A stretch of 64,000 nucleotides of DNA. Origin: Polaribacter sp. Z022. Its GTDB lineage: Bacteria; Bacteroidota; Bacteroidia; Flavobacteriales; Flavobacteriaceae. Both the position numbers and the translations under genes were made by a program. Shown here piece by piece: positions 9,669-18,557 of this stretch; the first letter of the stretch is position 1; every line of letters starts with the position of its first letter. The notes beneath the pieces were generated by a model. That model saw only the letters and a list, made by a program, of their open reading frames with translations. It did no database searches and was not told the origin of the DNA. The DNA is taken from positions 310,001 to 374,000 of the forward strand of contig NZ_JALCZO010000004.1 of NCBI RefSeq assembly GCF_023555495.1. Reading direction: 5' to 3'.

Positions 9669-11897
9669 TTATAAAATACTAAATTTAATTTTTTTTGTAA
9701 TATTATTAGAGGCGTTACCAACATATATATAATAAGTACCTTTTTCTAAAGACCAACTTGAAATTTCTGTATTATAATAAGCTAAATCTGAAACATTAAG
9801 AGTTACAGAAGCAGTTTTTTGTAGTCCTTTTTCTAAGTTTACTTTTGTAAAACCTTTTAATTCCTTTAAAGCTCTTTTTACCTTAGATTTGTATTTACCT
9901 ACATAAACTTGAACCACCTCTGCTCCTTCTCTATTCCCTGTATTTGAAACATTGAAGGTTACTTTAATTTTATCATTTTCAGAATATTTTTTTTGATTTA
10001 TTTTTACATCTGAAATTTTAAAACTTGAGTATGACAAACCATAACCAAAAGCAAACTGTGGTTCAATTTTTCTAGTATCAAACCATCTATATCCTACCAA
10101 AATATCTTCTTTATAATATTGATTTTCATCAATACCTGGATAAGATAATTTCCCAAAAGAATGTGCAGCATTGTCTTCTAACTTTTTAGGAAAAGAAAAA
10201 GGTAATTTACCTGATGGATTTACATCTCCACTCACAATATCTGCAATAGCATGACCTGCCATACTACCCAAATACCAAGTTTGAATAACTCCTTTTGTTT
10301 TTGGCAACCAATTCATTTCTACTGCATTACCAGTTAACAATAAAAACCCTAAATTTTTATTAACTTCTTGAATTCCGTTTATTAATTTTTCTTGACCAAA
10401 AGGTAAAGCAAAAACTTCTCTATCATCTCCTTCACTATCTTGGTGATGACTCTTGTTTAAGCCACCAACAAATAAAACGATATCTGCTTTTTTAGCAACT
10501 TCAATAGCTTTTACGTATAAAGAATCTTGATTTAAACTAGCAGGAACTACTTCATCATAAACAGAAGCACCAGATTCGAATCCCATTGTGTGAATAATTT
10601 TTGCATTTTTATATCTAGCCCTTAAACCTTCTAAAGGAGAAACTTCGAATAAAGGTTTTAATTGAGAAGACCCTCCACCTTGAGTCATATTTCTTGTTGC
10701 ATTTTCTCCTATTACTGCAATAGTTAATCCTTTTTTATCTTTTATAGGAAAGAAATTATCTTCATTTTTTAATAAAACAATACCTTCAGTAGCAATTTTT
10801 CTTGCAACTTTATGATGTTCTTTATTATTCATTTTTCCTAAAGCTCTATTAGGATTAAGACTTGTTCTATAAATTAATCTTAAAATTCTTCTAACTTTAT
10901 CATTAACTAAATCTTCACTCAATTCACCCTTTTTTAAAGCTTTTAAAAATGGGTTGGCTAAATAATAATGTTGATAATGATTATTTGTAGTTGTACCTAA
11001 ACCATCTGTTCCTGTTCCCATTTCCATATCAACACCATATAATGCTGCTTCTTTAGTAGAGTGAACAGAACTCCAATCGCTAATTACAACACCATCATAA
11101 CCCCAATCTGTTTTTAAAATTTTATTTAAAATCTTATTATGAGTTGTATATTGGCCTCTAAATTTATTATAAGCTCCCATTAAAGCCCAAACTTTTCCCT
11201 CTTGAACAGCAGCTTTAAAAGCTGGTAAATAAATTTCATATAAAGCTCTATCACTTACTTCTACATTTATTTTATCTCTTAAATGCTCTTGATTGTTTAA
11301 AGCAAAATGTTTTACACAAGCAGCAATACCGTTTTTTTGCACACCTTTAATATAAGGAACAACCATTGTTGATGCTAAAAAAGGATCTTCACCTAAATAC
11401 TCAAAATTTCTTCCATTAAATGGTGTTCTATAAATATTAACCCCTGGTCCTAAAAGCACATCTTTTTCTCTGTATCTAGCTTCCTCTCCTAAATTAAAAC
11501 CATATTCTCCAGATAATTCAGGATTAAATGTTGCTGCCAAACAAGTTAATGCAGGAAAAGCTGTAATGGCATCATTTGTCCAACCCGCATTTTCCCATGC
11601 ATCCCAACTAATTTCTTCTCTTACTCCATGAGGTCCATCAGACATCCAAACTTCTGGTATTCCTAATCTTTCTACTCCTTTTGTACTAAATTTAGATTGA
11701 GCATGCGTCATTGCAACTTTTTCTTCTAACGTTAATACATTAATAATACTATCAATTTTAGCCTCTAATACTACTGAAGTAATTTCGCCTTGTGGAAATT
11801 GTATCTTAGGAATATTATCTTGTGCATTAAAAAATGATGTTTGCAAGCAAAAAATAAAAATCAATAATGCTATTTTTTTATTAAAAACTACTCTCAT
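9669..11897 (-). CDS. Glycoside hydrolase family 3 beta-glycosidase, secreted
   Basis: A second GH3 enzyme, 742 residues from the ATG at 11897 (MRVVFNKK). A TTG 15 bp further upstream is possible but less likely. The N-terminus has a cleavable signal peptide without an obvious lipobox. The GH3 barrel includes WMSDGPHGVREE, LGPGVNIYRTPFNGRNFEY and KHFALNNQEHLRD, and the nucleophile Asp lies in GVVISDWSS. The C-terminal domain has HHQDSEGDDREVFALP, where the acid/base Glu is expected, and a fibronectin III-like end follows. The DGPHGVR and EGDDR motifs place it in a different GH3 branch from the enzyme at 5489, so the two are not recent duplicates. It probably cleaves oligosaccharides in the periplasm or outside the cell. 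Confidence 0.91.
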   Translation of the reverse strand: MRVVFNKKIALLIFIFCLQTSFFNAQDNIPKIQFPQGEITSVVLEAKIDSIINVLTLEEKVAMTHAQSKFSTKGVERLGIPEVWMSDGPHGVREEISWDAWENAGWTNDAITAFPALTCLAATFNPELSGEYGFNLGEEARYREKDVLLGPGVNIYRTPFNGRNFEYLGEDPFLASTMVVPYIKGVQKNGIAACVKHFALNNQEHLRDKINVEVSDRALYEIYLPAFKAAVQEGKVWALMGAYNKFRGQYTTHNKILNKILKTDWGYDGVVISDWSSVHSTKEAALYGVDMEMGTGTDGLGTTTNNHYQHYYLANPFLKALKKGELSEDLVNDKVRRILRLIYRTSLNPNRALGKMNNKEHHKVARKIATEGIVLLKNEDNFFPIKDKKGLTIAVIGENATRNMTQGGGSSQLKPLFEVSPLEGLRARYKNAKIIHTMGFESGASVYDEVVPASLNQDSLYVKAIEVAKKADIVLFVGGLNKSHHQDSEGDDREVFALPFGQEKLINGIQEVNKNLGFLLLTGNAVEMNWLPKTKGVIQTWYLGSMAGHAIADIVSGDVNPSGKLPFSFPKKLEDNAAHSFGKLSYPGIDENQYYKEDILVGYRWFDTRKIEPQFAFGYGLSYSSFKISDVKINQKKYSENDKIKVTFNVSNTGNREGAEVVQVYVGKYKSKVKRALKELKGFTKVNLEKGLQKTASVTLNVSDLAYYNTEISSWSLEKGTYYIYVGNASNNITKKIKFSIL

Positions 11898-12242
11898 ATT
11901 ATAATTATTCAAATTTTTTGATAAAACTAATTTTTAACCTATAATATCAATAAAACTAATTCAACTAAGATTAAAACATTTGTTGCAATTTATTGACAGT
12001 AGTAGTAATTCTTAAAAGCATAACACATTTATGCTACTATTTACTCAATTCAAATAAACTTCTTTATATTAAATCTTAAAATTTAAAATAATAATCTTTT
12101 AAAGTTTTTAATAAAAAAGCCATCTTTTAAAAGATGGCTTTTTTTATCAATTAGTTTAAATAATAAAATAGTTTACTGTTTTATATTCTTATTAATAATT
12201 ATAAGCAACAATAAAATTATATTATAAGAATTCTTTCCTTAA
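11898..12242. other. Intergenic stretch with a terminator and no gene
   Basis: This AT-rich region separates the GH3 gene start from the end of the YkgJ-like gene. Apart from the perfect hairpin at 12113-12145 I see no open frame, RNA gene or repeat. The promoter of the GH3 gene must lie here, but no convincing TAnnTTTG box was found. Confidence 0.6.
12113..12145 (-). terminator. Perfect palindromic terminator after the YkgJ-like gene
   Basis: A 32-bp perfect palindrome (arms 12113-12128 and 12129-12144, core GCCATCTTTT/AAAAGATGGC) has A/T tracts on both sides. It lies downstream of the minus-strand gene ending at 12243 and could work in both directions. Confidence 0.85.
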
Positions 12243-12767
12243 CTACTTTCTTCTAATTTTTTTATTAGACTTTAAAGGAATTCGTTTTTTTAAAGCTTCT
12301 ATAATAGAAAATGTTGCAGGACAAATAGAAGTATTTACTACAGTTAAATCTGTTATACCAATAAATTTCTTTCTGTTTGTATGAGGATATTCTGCACAAG
12401 CTTTAGGTCTTACATCATATATAAAACAAGTATTATCAGATTCGTCTAAAAAAGAACATGGAGCCGTTTTTAAAACCATAAAATCATCTTCATCTCTTTC
12501 TAAATATTGCTTTGTAAAAGCAGCTACTTTCATTTTTAAATATTTAGAAATACGCTCTACATCTTTATCTGTAAAAATAGGGCTTGTAGTTTTACAACAA
12601 TTTCCACACGCTAAACAATCCGTTTTTTTAAATTCATCATCATGCAATTCTTGCATTACATAATCTAAATTTTTAGGTGTTCTTTTCTTAAGATTAGCAA
12701 AATATTTTAGATTTTCTTTTCTAACTTCTTCAGCTAATTTTGGCAGTTGCTCTAAACGTTTTTCCAT
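12243..12767 (-). CDS. YkgJ-family cysteine cluster protein
   Basis: This protein of about 174 residues carries the YkgJ (UPF0153) cysteine pattern: CLACGNCCK near residue 55, then a later CxF...C pair (APCSFLDESDNTCFIYDVRPKAC) and a C-terminal Cys. The eight or so cysteines are thought to bind zinc or an iron-sulfur cluster; the function of the family is not settled. The ATG at 12767 (MEKRLEQLP) is preferred over the one at 12782, because a TAnnTTTG -7 box sits at 12772-12779, between the two. That implies a nearly leaderless mRNA. It is divergent from argS. Confidence 0.85.
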   Translation of the reverse strand: MEKRLEQLPKLAEEVRKENLKYFANLKKRTPKNLDYVMQELHDDEFKKTDCLACGNCCKTTSPIFTDKDVERISKYLKMKVAAFTKQYLERDEDDFMVLKTAPCSFLDESDNTCFIYDVRPKACAEYPHTNRKKFIGITDLTVVNTSICPATFSIIEALKKRIPLKSNKKIRRK

Positions 12768-12771
12768 AGAA

Positions 12772-12779
12772 CAAAAATA
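12772..12779 (-). promoter_or_regulatory. -7 promoter element of the YkgJ-like gene
   Basis: The minus-strand sequence TATTTTTG matches the Bacteroidota -7 consensus TAnnTTTG. It ends only about 5 bp ahead of the ATG at 12767, so the transcript would have almost no leader. Confidence 0.55.
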
Positions 12780-12826
12780 CAATTATTCTTCGCCAAAAAT
12801 CATTCTAAAAAACAAATAAAAATATG

Positions 12827-12834
12827 TAATTTTG
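12827..12834 (+). promoter_or_regulatory. -7 promoter element of argS
   Basis: TAATTTTG matches TAnnTTTG, with the ATG of argS 22 bp downstream of its end at 12856. The box covers the alternative upstream ATG at 12832, which argues against that start. Confidence 0.6.
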
Positions 12835-12855
12835 CATTTCAATTTTCAAGATTTT

Positions 12856-14631
12856 ATGAGCATTCAAAACAGTATAGAAACCAAAGTAAAAGAAGGTTTT
12901 TTAGCTTTATACAACATAGAAATTCCTTCAGTAGAATTTCAAGCAACCAGAAAAGAATTTGATGGTGATATCACAGTAGTTGTTTTTCCTTTGTTAAGAT
13001 ATAAAAAAGGAAACCCAGTTCAAATTGGTGAAGACTTAGGTAAATATTTAGTAGAAAATATTACAGAAATTACTAATTTTAATGTTGTAAAAGGTTTTTT
13101 AAACTTGGTGATTGATGATAGTTTTTATACAAAATTATTCAGCTCAATTAATAAAAATGAAACTTATGGTTTTGTATCGCCAAAGGCGGATGACAAAGCA
13201 ATTATGGTTGAATACTCCTCTCCTAACACAAACAAACCTTTACATTTAGGGCACGTTCGTAACAATTTATTAGGATATTCTGTTGCAGAAATTATAAAAG
13301 CTGCAGGTAAAAAAGTTTACAAAACTCAGATTATTAATGATAGAGGAATTCATATTTGTAAATCTATGTTGGCTTGGGAAAAATTTGGTAATGGAGAAAC
13401 TCCAGAATCTACAGGCTTAAAAGGAGATAAATTGGTTGGTAATTATTATGTAAAATTCGATCAAGAATACAAAAAAGAAATTGCTAAATTAATCTCTGAA
13501 GGTAAAACAGAAGAAGAAGCAAAAAAAGAAGCTCCTTTATTATTAGAAGCTCAACAAATGCTACGTAATTGGGAAGCTGGAGATGAAAAAGTAGTTACAC
13601 TTTGGAAAACCATGAACCAATGGGTTTATGATGGTTTTGATGTTACTTACAGAAATATGGGAGTTGATTTTGACAACCTTTATTTTGAAAGTAACACCTA
13701 TTTATTAGGAAAAGATGTTGTTGCTCAAGGTTTAGAAAAAGGTGTTTTTTATAAAAAAGAAGATGGTTCTGTTTGGTGCGATTTAACTGAAGAAGGTTTA
13801 GACGAAAAAATTGTTTTACGATCTGATGGAACTGCAGTTTATATGACACAAGATATTGGTACAGCAATTCAACGTGTAAAAGATTACGAAGATGTAGGAG
13901 GAATGGTGTATACAGTTGGTAATGAACAAGATTATCACTTTCAAGTATTATTCTTAATTTTAAAGAAATTAGGGTTTGATTGGGCAAAACAATTACACCA
14001 TTTAAGTTACGGAATGGTAGATTTACCATCTGGAAAAATGAAATCTAGAGAAGGTACTGTTGTAGATGCAGATGATTTAATGGTTGAAATGACAGATACT
14101 GCAAGAACAATTTCTGAAGAATTAGGAAAACTAGATGGTTATTCTGATGAAGAAAAAGAAGAACTTTATAAAACAATAGGTTTAGGAGCTTTAAAATACT
14201 TCATCTTAAAAGTAGATCCAAAAAAGAGAATCTTATTCGATCCAAAATCTTCAGTAGATTTCCAAGGAAACACGGGTCCTTTTATTCAATATACTTATGC
14301 TAGAATACAATCTATCATTAGAAAAGCAGATTTTGATTATTCTAAATCAGTTACAATTGAATTACATGAAAAAGAAAAAGAATTATTAAAACAATTAGAG
14401 TTATATCCTGAAACTGTACAACAAGCTGCCGCTAATTATTCGCCAGCAATTATTGCAAACTATACATATGATTTGGTAAAAGAATTCAATTCTTTTTATC
14501 AAAATGTATCAATATTAGGAGAAGAAAATCAAGATAAAAAAATCTTTAGAGTACAATTAGCAGACAAAGTTGCAAAAACCATAAAATCTGCTTTTTCATT
14601 GTTAGGAATAAATGTTCCTGAAAGAATGTAA
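12856..14631 (+). CDS. argS: Arginyl-tRNA synthetase
   Basis: This class I cytoplasmic aminoacyl-tRNA synthetase charges tRNA-Arg with arginine. From the ATG at 12856 it has 591 residues, the normal length. It has the N-terminal Add1 domain, then the HIGH-type motif in NTNKPLHLGHVRNNLLG (near residue 127). The KMSKS-type motif appears as KMKSREGT near residue 393, and the C-terminal DALR anticodon domain has FIQYTYARIQSI and ends with LGINVPERM. The preferred start removes eight residues that would lie inside the promoter. It is a single gene with its own promoter, divergent from the YkgJ-like gene. Confidence 0.97.
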   Translation: MSIQNSIETKVKEGFLALYNIEIPSVEFQATRKEFDGDITVVVFPLLRYKKGNPVQIGEDLGKYLVENITEITNFNVVKGFLNLVIDDSFYTKLFSSINKNETYGFVSPKADDKAIMVEYSSPNTNKPLHLGHVRNNLLGYSVAEIIKAAGKKVYKTQIINDRGIHICKSMLAWEKFGNGETPESTGLKGDKLVGNYYVKFDQEYKKEIAKLISEGKTEEEAKKEAPLLLEAQQMLRNWEAGDEKVVTLWKTMNQWVYDGFDVTYRNMGVDFDNLYFESNTYLLGKDVVAQGLEKGVFYKKEDGSVWCDLTEEGLDEKIVLRSDGTAVYMTQDIGTAIQRVKDYEDVGGMVYTVGNEQDYHFQVLFLILKKLGFDWAKQLHHLSYGMVDLPSGKMKSREGTVVDADDLMVEMTDTARTISEELGKLDGYSDEEKEELYKTIGLGALKYFILKVDPKKRILFDPKSSVDFQGNTGPFIQYTYARIQSIIRKADFDYSKSVTIELHEKEKELLKQLELYPETVQQAAANYSPAIIANYTYDLVKEFNSFYQNVSILGEENQDKKIFRVQLADKVAKTIKSAFSLLGINVPERM

Positions 14632-14671
14632 AATACTATGATAATTCTTAATAAAATAAACGAATTATCAT

Positions 14672-14679
14672 TAAATTTG
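14672..14679 (+). promoter_or_regulatory. -7 promoter element of lpdA
   Basis: TAAATTTG matches the TAnnTTTG consensus, followed by GC and placed 36 bp ahead of the ATG at 14716. Confidence 0.6.
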
Positions 14680-14715
14680 CACTAACAAACAACATTACAT
14701 AGATAAAATACAATT

Positions 14716-16104
14716 ATGAAATACGACATCATTATTATTGGAAGTGGTCCTGGAGGATATGTAACAGGTATTAGAGCTTCGCAATTAGGGTTTAAAGTTG
14801 CCATTGTAGAAAAAGAAAACTTAGGTGGAATCTGTTTAAACTGGGGGTGTATCCCAACTAAAGCTTTATTAAAATCTGCTCAAGTTTATGATTATTTAAA
14901 ACATGTTGATGAATATGGCTTAAAAGCAGAAGCAATTGATAAAGATTTTGATGCCGTAATTAAGAGAAGTCGTGGTGTTGCAGAAGGAATGAGCAAAGGT
15001 GTTGCTTTCTTAATGAAGAAAAACAAAATAGATATTATTGACGGTTTTGGAAAAATTAAAACTGGTAAAAAAGTAGATGTTACTGCTGCAGATGGTACTG
15101 TAACAGAATATGCTGCAGATAATATTATTATTGCAACTGGTGCTCGTTCTAGAGAATTACCAAACTTACCACAAGATGGTAAAAAAGTAATTGGGTATAG
15201 ACAAGCAATGAGTTTACCAAAACAACCAAAATCTATGATTGTTGTAGGTTCTGGAGCAATTGGTGTAGAATTTGCTCATTTTTATAACTCAATGGGAACA
15301 GAAGTTACTATTGTAGAATATATGCCAAATTTAGTTCCTGTAGAAGATATTGATGTTTCTAAGCAATTTGAACGTTCTGTAAAAAAATCTGGAATTAAAG
15401 TAATGACAAATTCTGCTGTAGAATCTGTTGATACTTCTGGAGAAGGAGTTGTTGCAACTGTAAAAACTAAAAAAGGAGAAGAAACTTTAACTGCTGATAT
15501 TTTATTATCTGCAGTAGGTATCAAATCTAACATTGAAAACATTGGTTTAGAAGATGTAGGTATTATTGTTGATAGAGATAAAATCTTAGTTAACGATTGG
15601 TACCAAACTAACATACCTGGTTATTATGCTATTGGAGATGTTGTTCCTGGTCAAGCTTTAGCACACGTTGCTTCTGCAGAAGGAATTACTTGTGTAGAAA
15701 AATTAGCAGGTTTACATACAGAAGCTATAGATTATGGAAACGTACCTGGATGTACATATGCAACTCCAGAAATTGCATCTGTAGGTTTAACTGAAGCTAA
15801 AGCTAAAGAAGCTGGTTACGAATTAAAAGTAGGTAAATTTCCTTTCTCTGCCTCTGGTAAAGCAAAAGCTGCTGGTACACCAGATGGTTTTGTAAAAGTA
15901 ATTTTTGATGCTAAATATGGTGAATGGTTAGGTTGCCATATGATTGGTGCTGGTGTTACTGATATGATTGCAGAAGCAGTATTAGGACGTAAATTAGAAA
16001 CTACAGGTCATGAAGTATTAAAAGCAATACATCCTCACCCAACTATGAGTGAAGCTGTAATGGAAGCTGTTGCTGATGCTTATGATGAAGTAATTCATTT
16101 ATAA
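14716..16104 (+). CDS. lpdA: Dihydrolipoyl dehydrogenase (E3)
   Basis: This 462-residue FAD enzyme reoxidises dihydrolipoamide in the 2-oxo-acid dehydrogenase complexes and in glycine cleavage. It has an N-terminal dinucleotide fold (DIIIIGSGPGGYVTGIRA) and the redox-active disulfide GGICLNWGCIPTK with Cys 40 and Cys 45. The second NAD-binding GxGxxG is in VVGSGAIGVEFAH, the FAD motif is YYAIGDVVPG, and the C-terminal dimer interface carries the catalytic His-Glu (HPHPTMSEAVMEA). Length and motifs are complete. It is monocistronic, with its own -7 box and a terminator. The E1/E2 genes are not in this window. Confidence 0.96.
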   Translation: MKYDIIIIGSGPGGYVTGIRASQLGFKVAIVEKENLGGICLNWGCIPTKALLKSAQVYDYLKHVDEYGLKAEAIDKDFDAVIKRSRGVAEGMSKGVAFLMKKNKIDIIDGFGKIKTGKKVDVTAADGTVTEYAADNIIIATGARSRELPNLPQDGKKVIGYRQAMSLPKQPKSMIVVGSGAIGVEFAHFYNSMGTEVTIVEYMPNLVPVEDIDVSKQFERSVKKSGIKVMTNSAVESVDTSGEGVVATVKTKKGEETLTADILLSAVGIKSNIENIGLEDVGIIVDRDKILVNDWYQTNIPGYYAIGDVVPGQALAHVASAEGITCVEKLAGLHTEAIDYGNVPGCTYATPEIASVGLTEAKAKEAGYELKVGKFPFSASGKAKAAGTPDGFVKVIFDAKYGEWLGCHMIGAGVTDMIAEAVLGRKLETTGHEVLKAIHPHPTMSEAVMEAVADAYDEVIHL

Positions 16105-16135
16105 AAAAACCTCTGGAATTATTTCAGAAAAATAT

Positions 16136-16172
16136 AAAAAAAAACCGAAACATATTGTTTCGGTTTTTTTTA
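16136..16172 (+). terminator. Terminator after lpdA
   Basis: Hairpin AAAACCGAAACA/TGTTTCGGTTTT (16141-16152 and 16156-16167) with a 3-base loop and a run of T residues. Confidence 0.88.
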
Positions 16173-16374
16173 TGACTATAATATTACCTTTCTTTATTAT
16201 ATAATATTATTAAATACTGGATATTTTAATTCTTATTTTCTATTGCACAAATATTTTGTTCTTCTTCGGTTAAACATGTTAGTTTAACTATTCTAACAAT
16301 CATTTAATCGAAAACCCATTTTTATAATTAACTTTTTTTGTATTTTTAATCTATAACTTAATATAAAAATTAAC

Positions 16375-16749
16375 ATGAAAGCAAAATATCAAAGCGTATT
16401 AGATTTAGGAGAACAATTAAATATCCAAAATGGTGATGTAAAAGAAGAAGGTGGTCAATTAAAAGTATGGGGAACTGCAAAAACTCCTTATGAAAAAGAT
16501 TTAATTTGGGATGAAATTAAAAAAGTGGGAGGAGATAATCCAACAGATATCATGGCAGATATAAAAGTAGAAGATGAGTCTGTTTATGCAAGACATACTG
16601 TTGCAAGTGGAGAAACTTTAGGAAAAATAGCTAAACAATACTATGGTAAAGCATCTAAATATACTGCAGTATTTGAAGCAAATACTAATATTTTAAAAAA
16701 CCCAGATGTAATTCATCCAGGTCAAGAATTAATAATTCCTAATTTGTAG
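16375..16749 (+). CDS. LysM-domain protein with BON-like N-terminal half
   Basis: This 124-residue protein has a C-terminal LysM domain (HTVASGETLGKIAKQYYGK through IHPGQELIIPNL, about residues 75-124) of the kind that binds peptidoglycan or N-acetylglucosamine polymers. The N-terminal half (LGEQLNIQNGDVKEEGGQL, WGTAKTPYEKDLIWDEIKK) resembles the BON domain of the E. coli Kbp/YgaU potassium-binding protein, but is shorter. No signal peptide is visible, as in Kbp, so a cytoplasmic role is possible. Strong terminators on both sides mark it as a single-gene unit. The Kbp-like function is inference. Confidence 0.85.
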   Translation: MKAKYQSVLDLGEQLNIQNGDVKEEGGQLKVWGTAKTPYEKDLIWDEIKKVGGDNPTDIMADIKVEDESVYARHTVASGETLGKIAKQYYGKASKYTAVFEANTNILKNPDVIHPGQELIIPNL

Positions 16750-16768
16750 AATATTAAAATTACAAATC

Positions 16769-16799
16769 AAAAACCGAAGCTTTTAGCTTCGGTTTTTTT
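16769..16799 (+). terminator. Terminator after the LysM gene
   Basis: Perfect 13-bp stem AAAAACCGAAGCT/AGCTTCGGTTTTT with a 3-base loop and a T-run. Confidence 0.9.
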
Positions 16800-16825
16800 A
16801 TATTTGAACTTATTATAAATAAATT

Positions 16826-17107
16826 ATGAATGCTTTAGAAAACGATAAAAAAAAGAAAGAAAATCTAATTAATTATTGGGAACCAAAAAGAAACAATAGA
16901 CTTAAATATGCTTTAATGCAAAGTTTATATTTTGCTATTCCTTTTAGTTTTGTTTTTCAGATTTTAGAAAGTTTAGATGGTTTTTTATCTTTAAAATTTG
17001 CATTTAAATTTCTTACTATTTTTTGTATTTACTTTTTACTTACATTTTACATTACGTATAATATTTATGAGAAAAAGTATCAGAAAATTAAAAACGAAAA
17101 AGTTTGA
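16826..17107 (+). CDS. Small two-helix membrane protein, function unknown
   Basis: I do not recognise this 93-residue protein. It has a charged N-terminus (ENDKKKKENLINYWEPKRNN), two hydrophobic segments (about residues 30-50 and 55-80), and a lysine-rich tail. The stop codon overlaps the likely TTG start of the next gene (TTGA), which suggests translational coupling and a two-gene operon with the larger membrane protein that follows. Confidence 0.65.
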   Translation: MNALENDKKKKENLINYWEPKRNNRLKYALMQSLYFAIPFSFVFQILESLDGFLSLKFAFKFLTIFCIYFLLTFYITYNIYEKKYQKIKNEKV

Positions 17108-17706
17108 TAACTAACAAAAATACATTCTCTAAAGAAATTTTAAAAGCTATATTTAAACTTGTAGTTGCTGGCTTTTTAATAGGTTATTTAAAACAAAATG
17201 ATTTACTAATTGCAGGTTTATTGATTTTAAAAATCATCCATAATATTTATAAAGAAATCATTAAACCAAAAACAAATAAAAATTGGTTGTTATTGGTTGG
17301 AATGTTATTAACTGGGTTTGGAGGAATAGTTGGTGAAACTTGGGGTGTAACAAATGGTTATTGGAAATATCATGAAGTAACAAGAGAATTACCTTTGTGG
17401 TTACCATTTGCATGGATGCTTGCCTTTCATTATTTATACAAATTAGAACGTAATTTAATTCCGTTATTGAAAGAACAATCTCAAAAAAATAAAATAATTT
17501 TAGCTGTAATTTTAGCTTTAATATTACCAGCTTTTGGTGAGGTTATTACGATTTATCTTGGTGTTTGGACCTATTATTGGCCTTATCAATTTTTAGGTGT
17601 TCCTCTTTATGCTTTTATTTGCTTGGTTTTTGTACACATGTTAGTGTATACCATATTACATTTTGTTTGTAAAAAATATAATATTAAAGACATCGTTTTT
17701 AATTAA
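17104..17706 (+). CDS. Polytopic membrane protein, function unknown
   Basis: This 200-residue protein has about five to six hydrophobic segments and conserved-looking aromatic and charged motifs in or near membranes: GETWGVTNGYWKYHE, LPLWLPFAWMLAFHYLY and LPAFGEVITIYLGVWTYYW. The Glu residues next to Trp/Tyr motifs could be functional. I do not recognise the family for certain; some carotenoid-biosynthesis-type integral membrane proteins have a similar look, but I cannot support that. The start is probably the TTG at 17104 overlapping the previous stop. The stop overlaps the stop of the convergent rlmF gene (TTAA). Confidence 0.7.
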   Translation: MITNKNTFSKEILKAIFKLVVAGFLIGYLKQNDLLIAGLLILKIIHNIYKEIIKPKTNKNWLLLVGMLLTGFGGIVGETWGVTNGYWKYHEVTRELPLWLPFAWMLAFHYLYKLERNLIPLLKEQSQKNKIILAVILALILPAFGEVITIYLGVWTYYWPYQFLGVPLYAFICLVFVHMLVYTILHFVCKKYNIKDIVFN

Positions 17707-18557
17707 AACTTCCAGCAAACAATACGAGTTACTTTATTTCCTTGATGCATAGGAATCACTTTAAATTCATTTACACCTAATTTTTTAGAAGATTTTTCTA
17801 AACTTTCTACATTTTCTTTTTTAGAAACCAAACTTGTAAACCACTTACTTGCAGTTTTATATAAAGAACTTTCGTATAAATAATTATGTAGAAAAGCTTT
17901 TTCTCCTCCAACATACCATAATTCATTATTATTTCCAGAAAAGTTTCTTACTGCATTGTTCCCTAAATTTCTAGTTTTTCTTTTGTTTGCTCCTTTTGCC
18001 TCTTCTGCAGATTTATAAAAAGGAGGATTACACATAGTTGCAGAAAAAGAATCATTTTCTTCTAAAACTCCTTTTAAAATTTGTTGTTCATTAAATTGTT
18101 GACGTAACTCTATATTACTATCAAAATTATTATCATCTATTATATCTTGTGCATAATCTAATGAGTCTAAATCTATGTCTGTAGCTACAAAATTCCAATT
18201 GTATTCTGCAACTCCTAAAAGCGGATAAATACAAGTTGCTCCTGTACCAATATCTAAAATTTTAATATTTTCTTCGGATGAAAGTAAATCTGATAAATGA
18301 TGAATATAATCTAAACGACCAGGAATTGGTGGACATAAATTTTCATCAGAAAAATCCCAAACAGAAATATTCTCATAAGAAAACAACAGTCCTTTATTCA
18401 GTTCTTTTACAGCTTTTGGATTCGAAAAATCTATACTAATATTTCCATAAGAATTTGTTGCAACATATTCTTTTAAAGCAGGATTATCTTTAACTAACTG
18501 CTCAAAATTATAGCCTTTATTAAATTTATTCTTTGGATGTAAACCTTTGTCTTTCAT
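17703..18557 (-). CDS. rlmF: 23S rRNA (adenine(1618)-N(6))-methyltransferase
   Basis: This 284-residue SAM-dependent methyltransferase is expected to methylate N6 of A1618 in 23S rRNA. The family start KGLHPKNKFNKGYNF is present. The SAM-binding motif is LDIGTGATCIYPLLG, and the catalytic NPPF motif of N6-adenine methylases lies in ATMCNPPFYKSAEEA. The ending IVCWKF is typical. The ATG shares one base with the bshC stop (TAATG), so the two genes are probably translated from one mRNA. Length agrees with the E. coli enzyme. Confidence 0.93.
   Translation of the reverse strand: MKDKGLHPKNKFNKGYNFEQLVKDNPALKEYVATNSYGNISIDFSNPKAVKELNKGLLFSYENISVWDFSDENLCPPIPGRLDYIHHLSDLLSSEENIKILDIGTGATCIYPLLGVAEYNWNFVATDIDLDSLDYAQDIIDDNNFDSNIELRQQFNEQQILKGVLEENDSFSATMCNPPFYKSAEEAKGANKRKTRNLGNNAVRNFSGNNNELWYVGGEKAFLHNYLYESSLYKTASKWFTSLVSKKENVESLEKSSKKLGVNEFKVIPMHQGNKVTRIVCWKF

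Noticed and set aside
5489..11897. The two GH3 genes as a recent tandem duplication
   Set aside because: Their nucleophile surroundings, acid/base region and N-terminal domains differ clearly (BglX-type versus the DGPHGVR/EGDDR type).
13643..14029. A 128-codon frame antisense to argS
   Set aside because: It overlaps the conserved core of argS, has no family features, and is explained by codon bias on the other strand.
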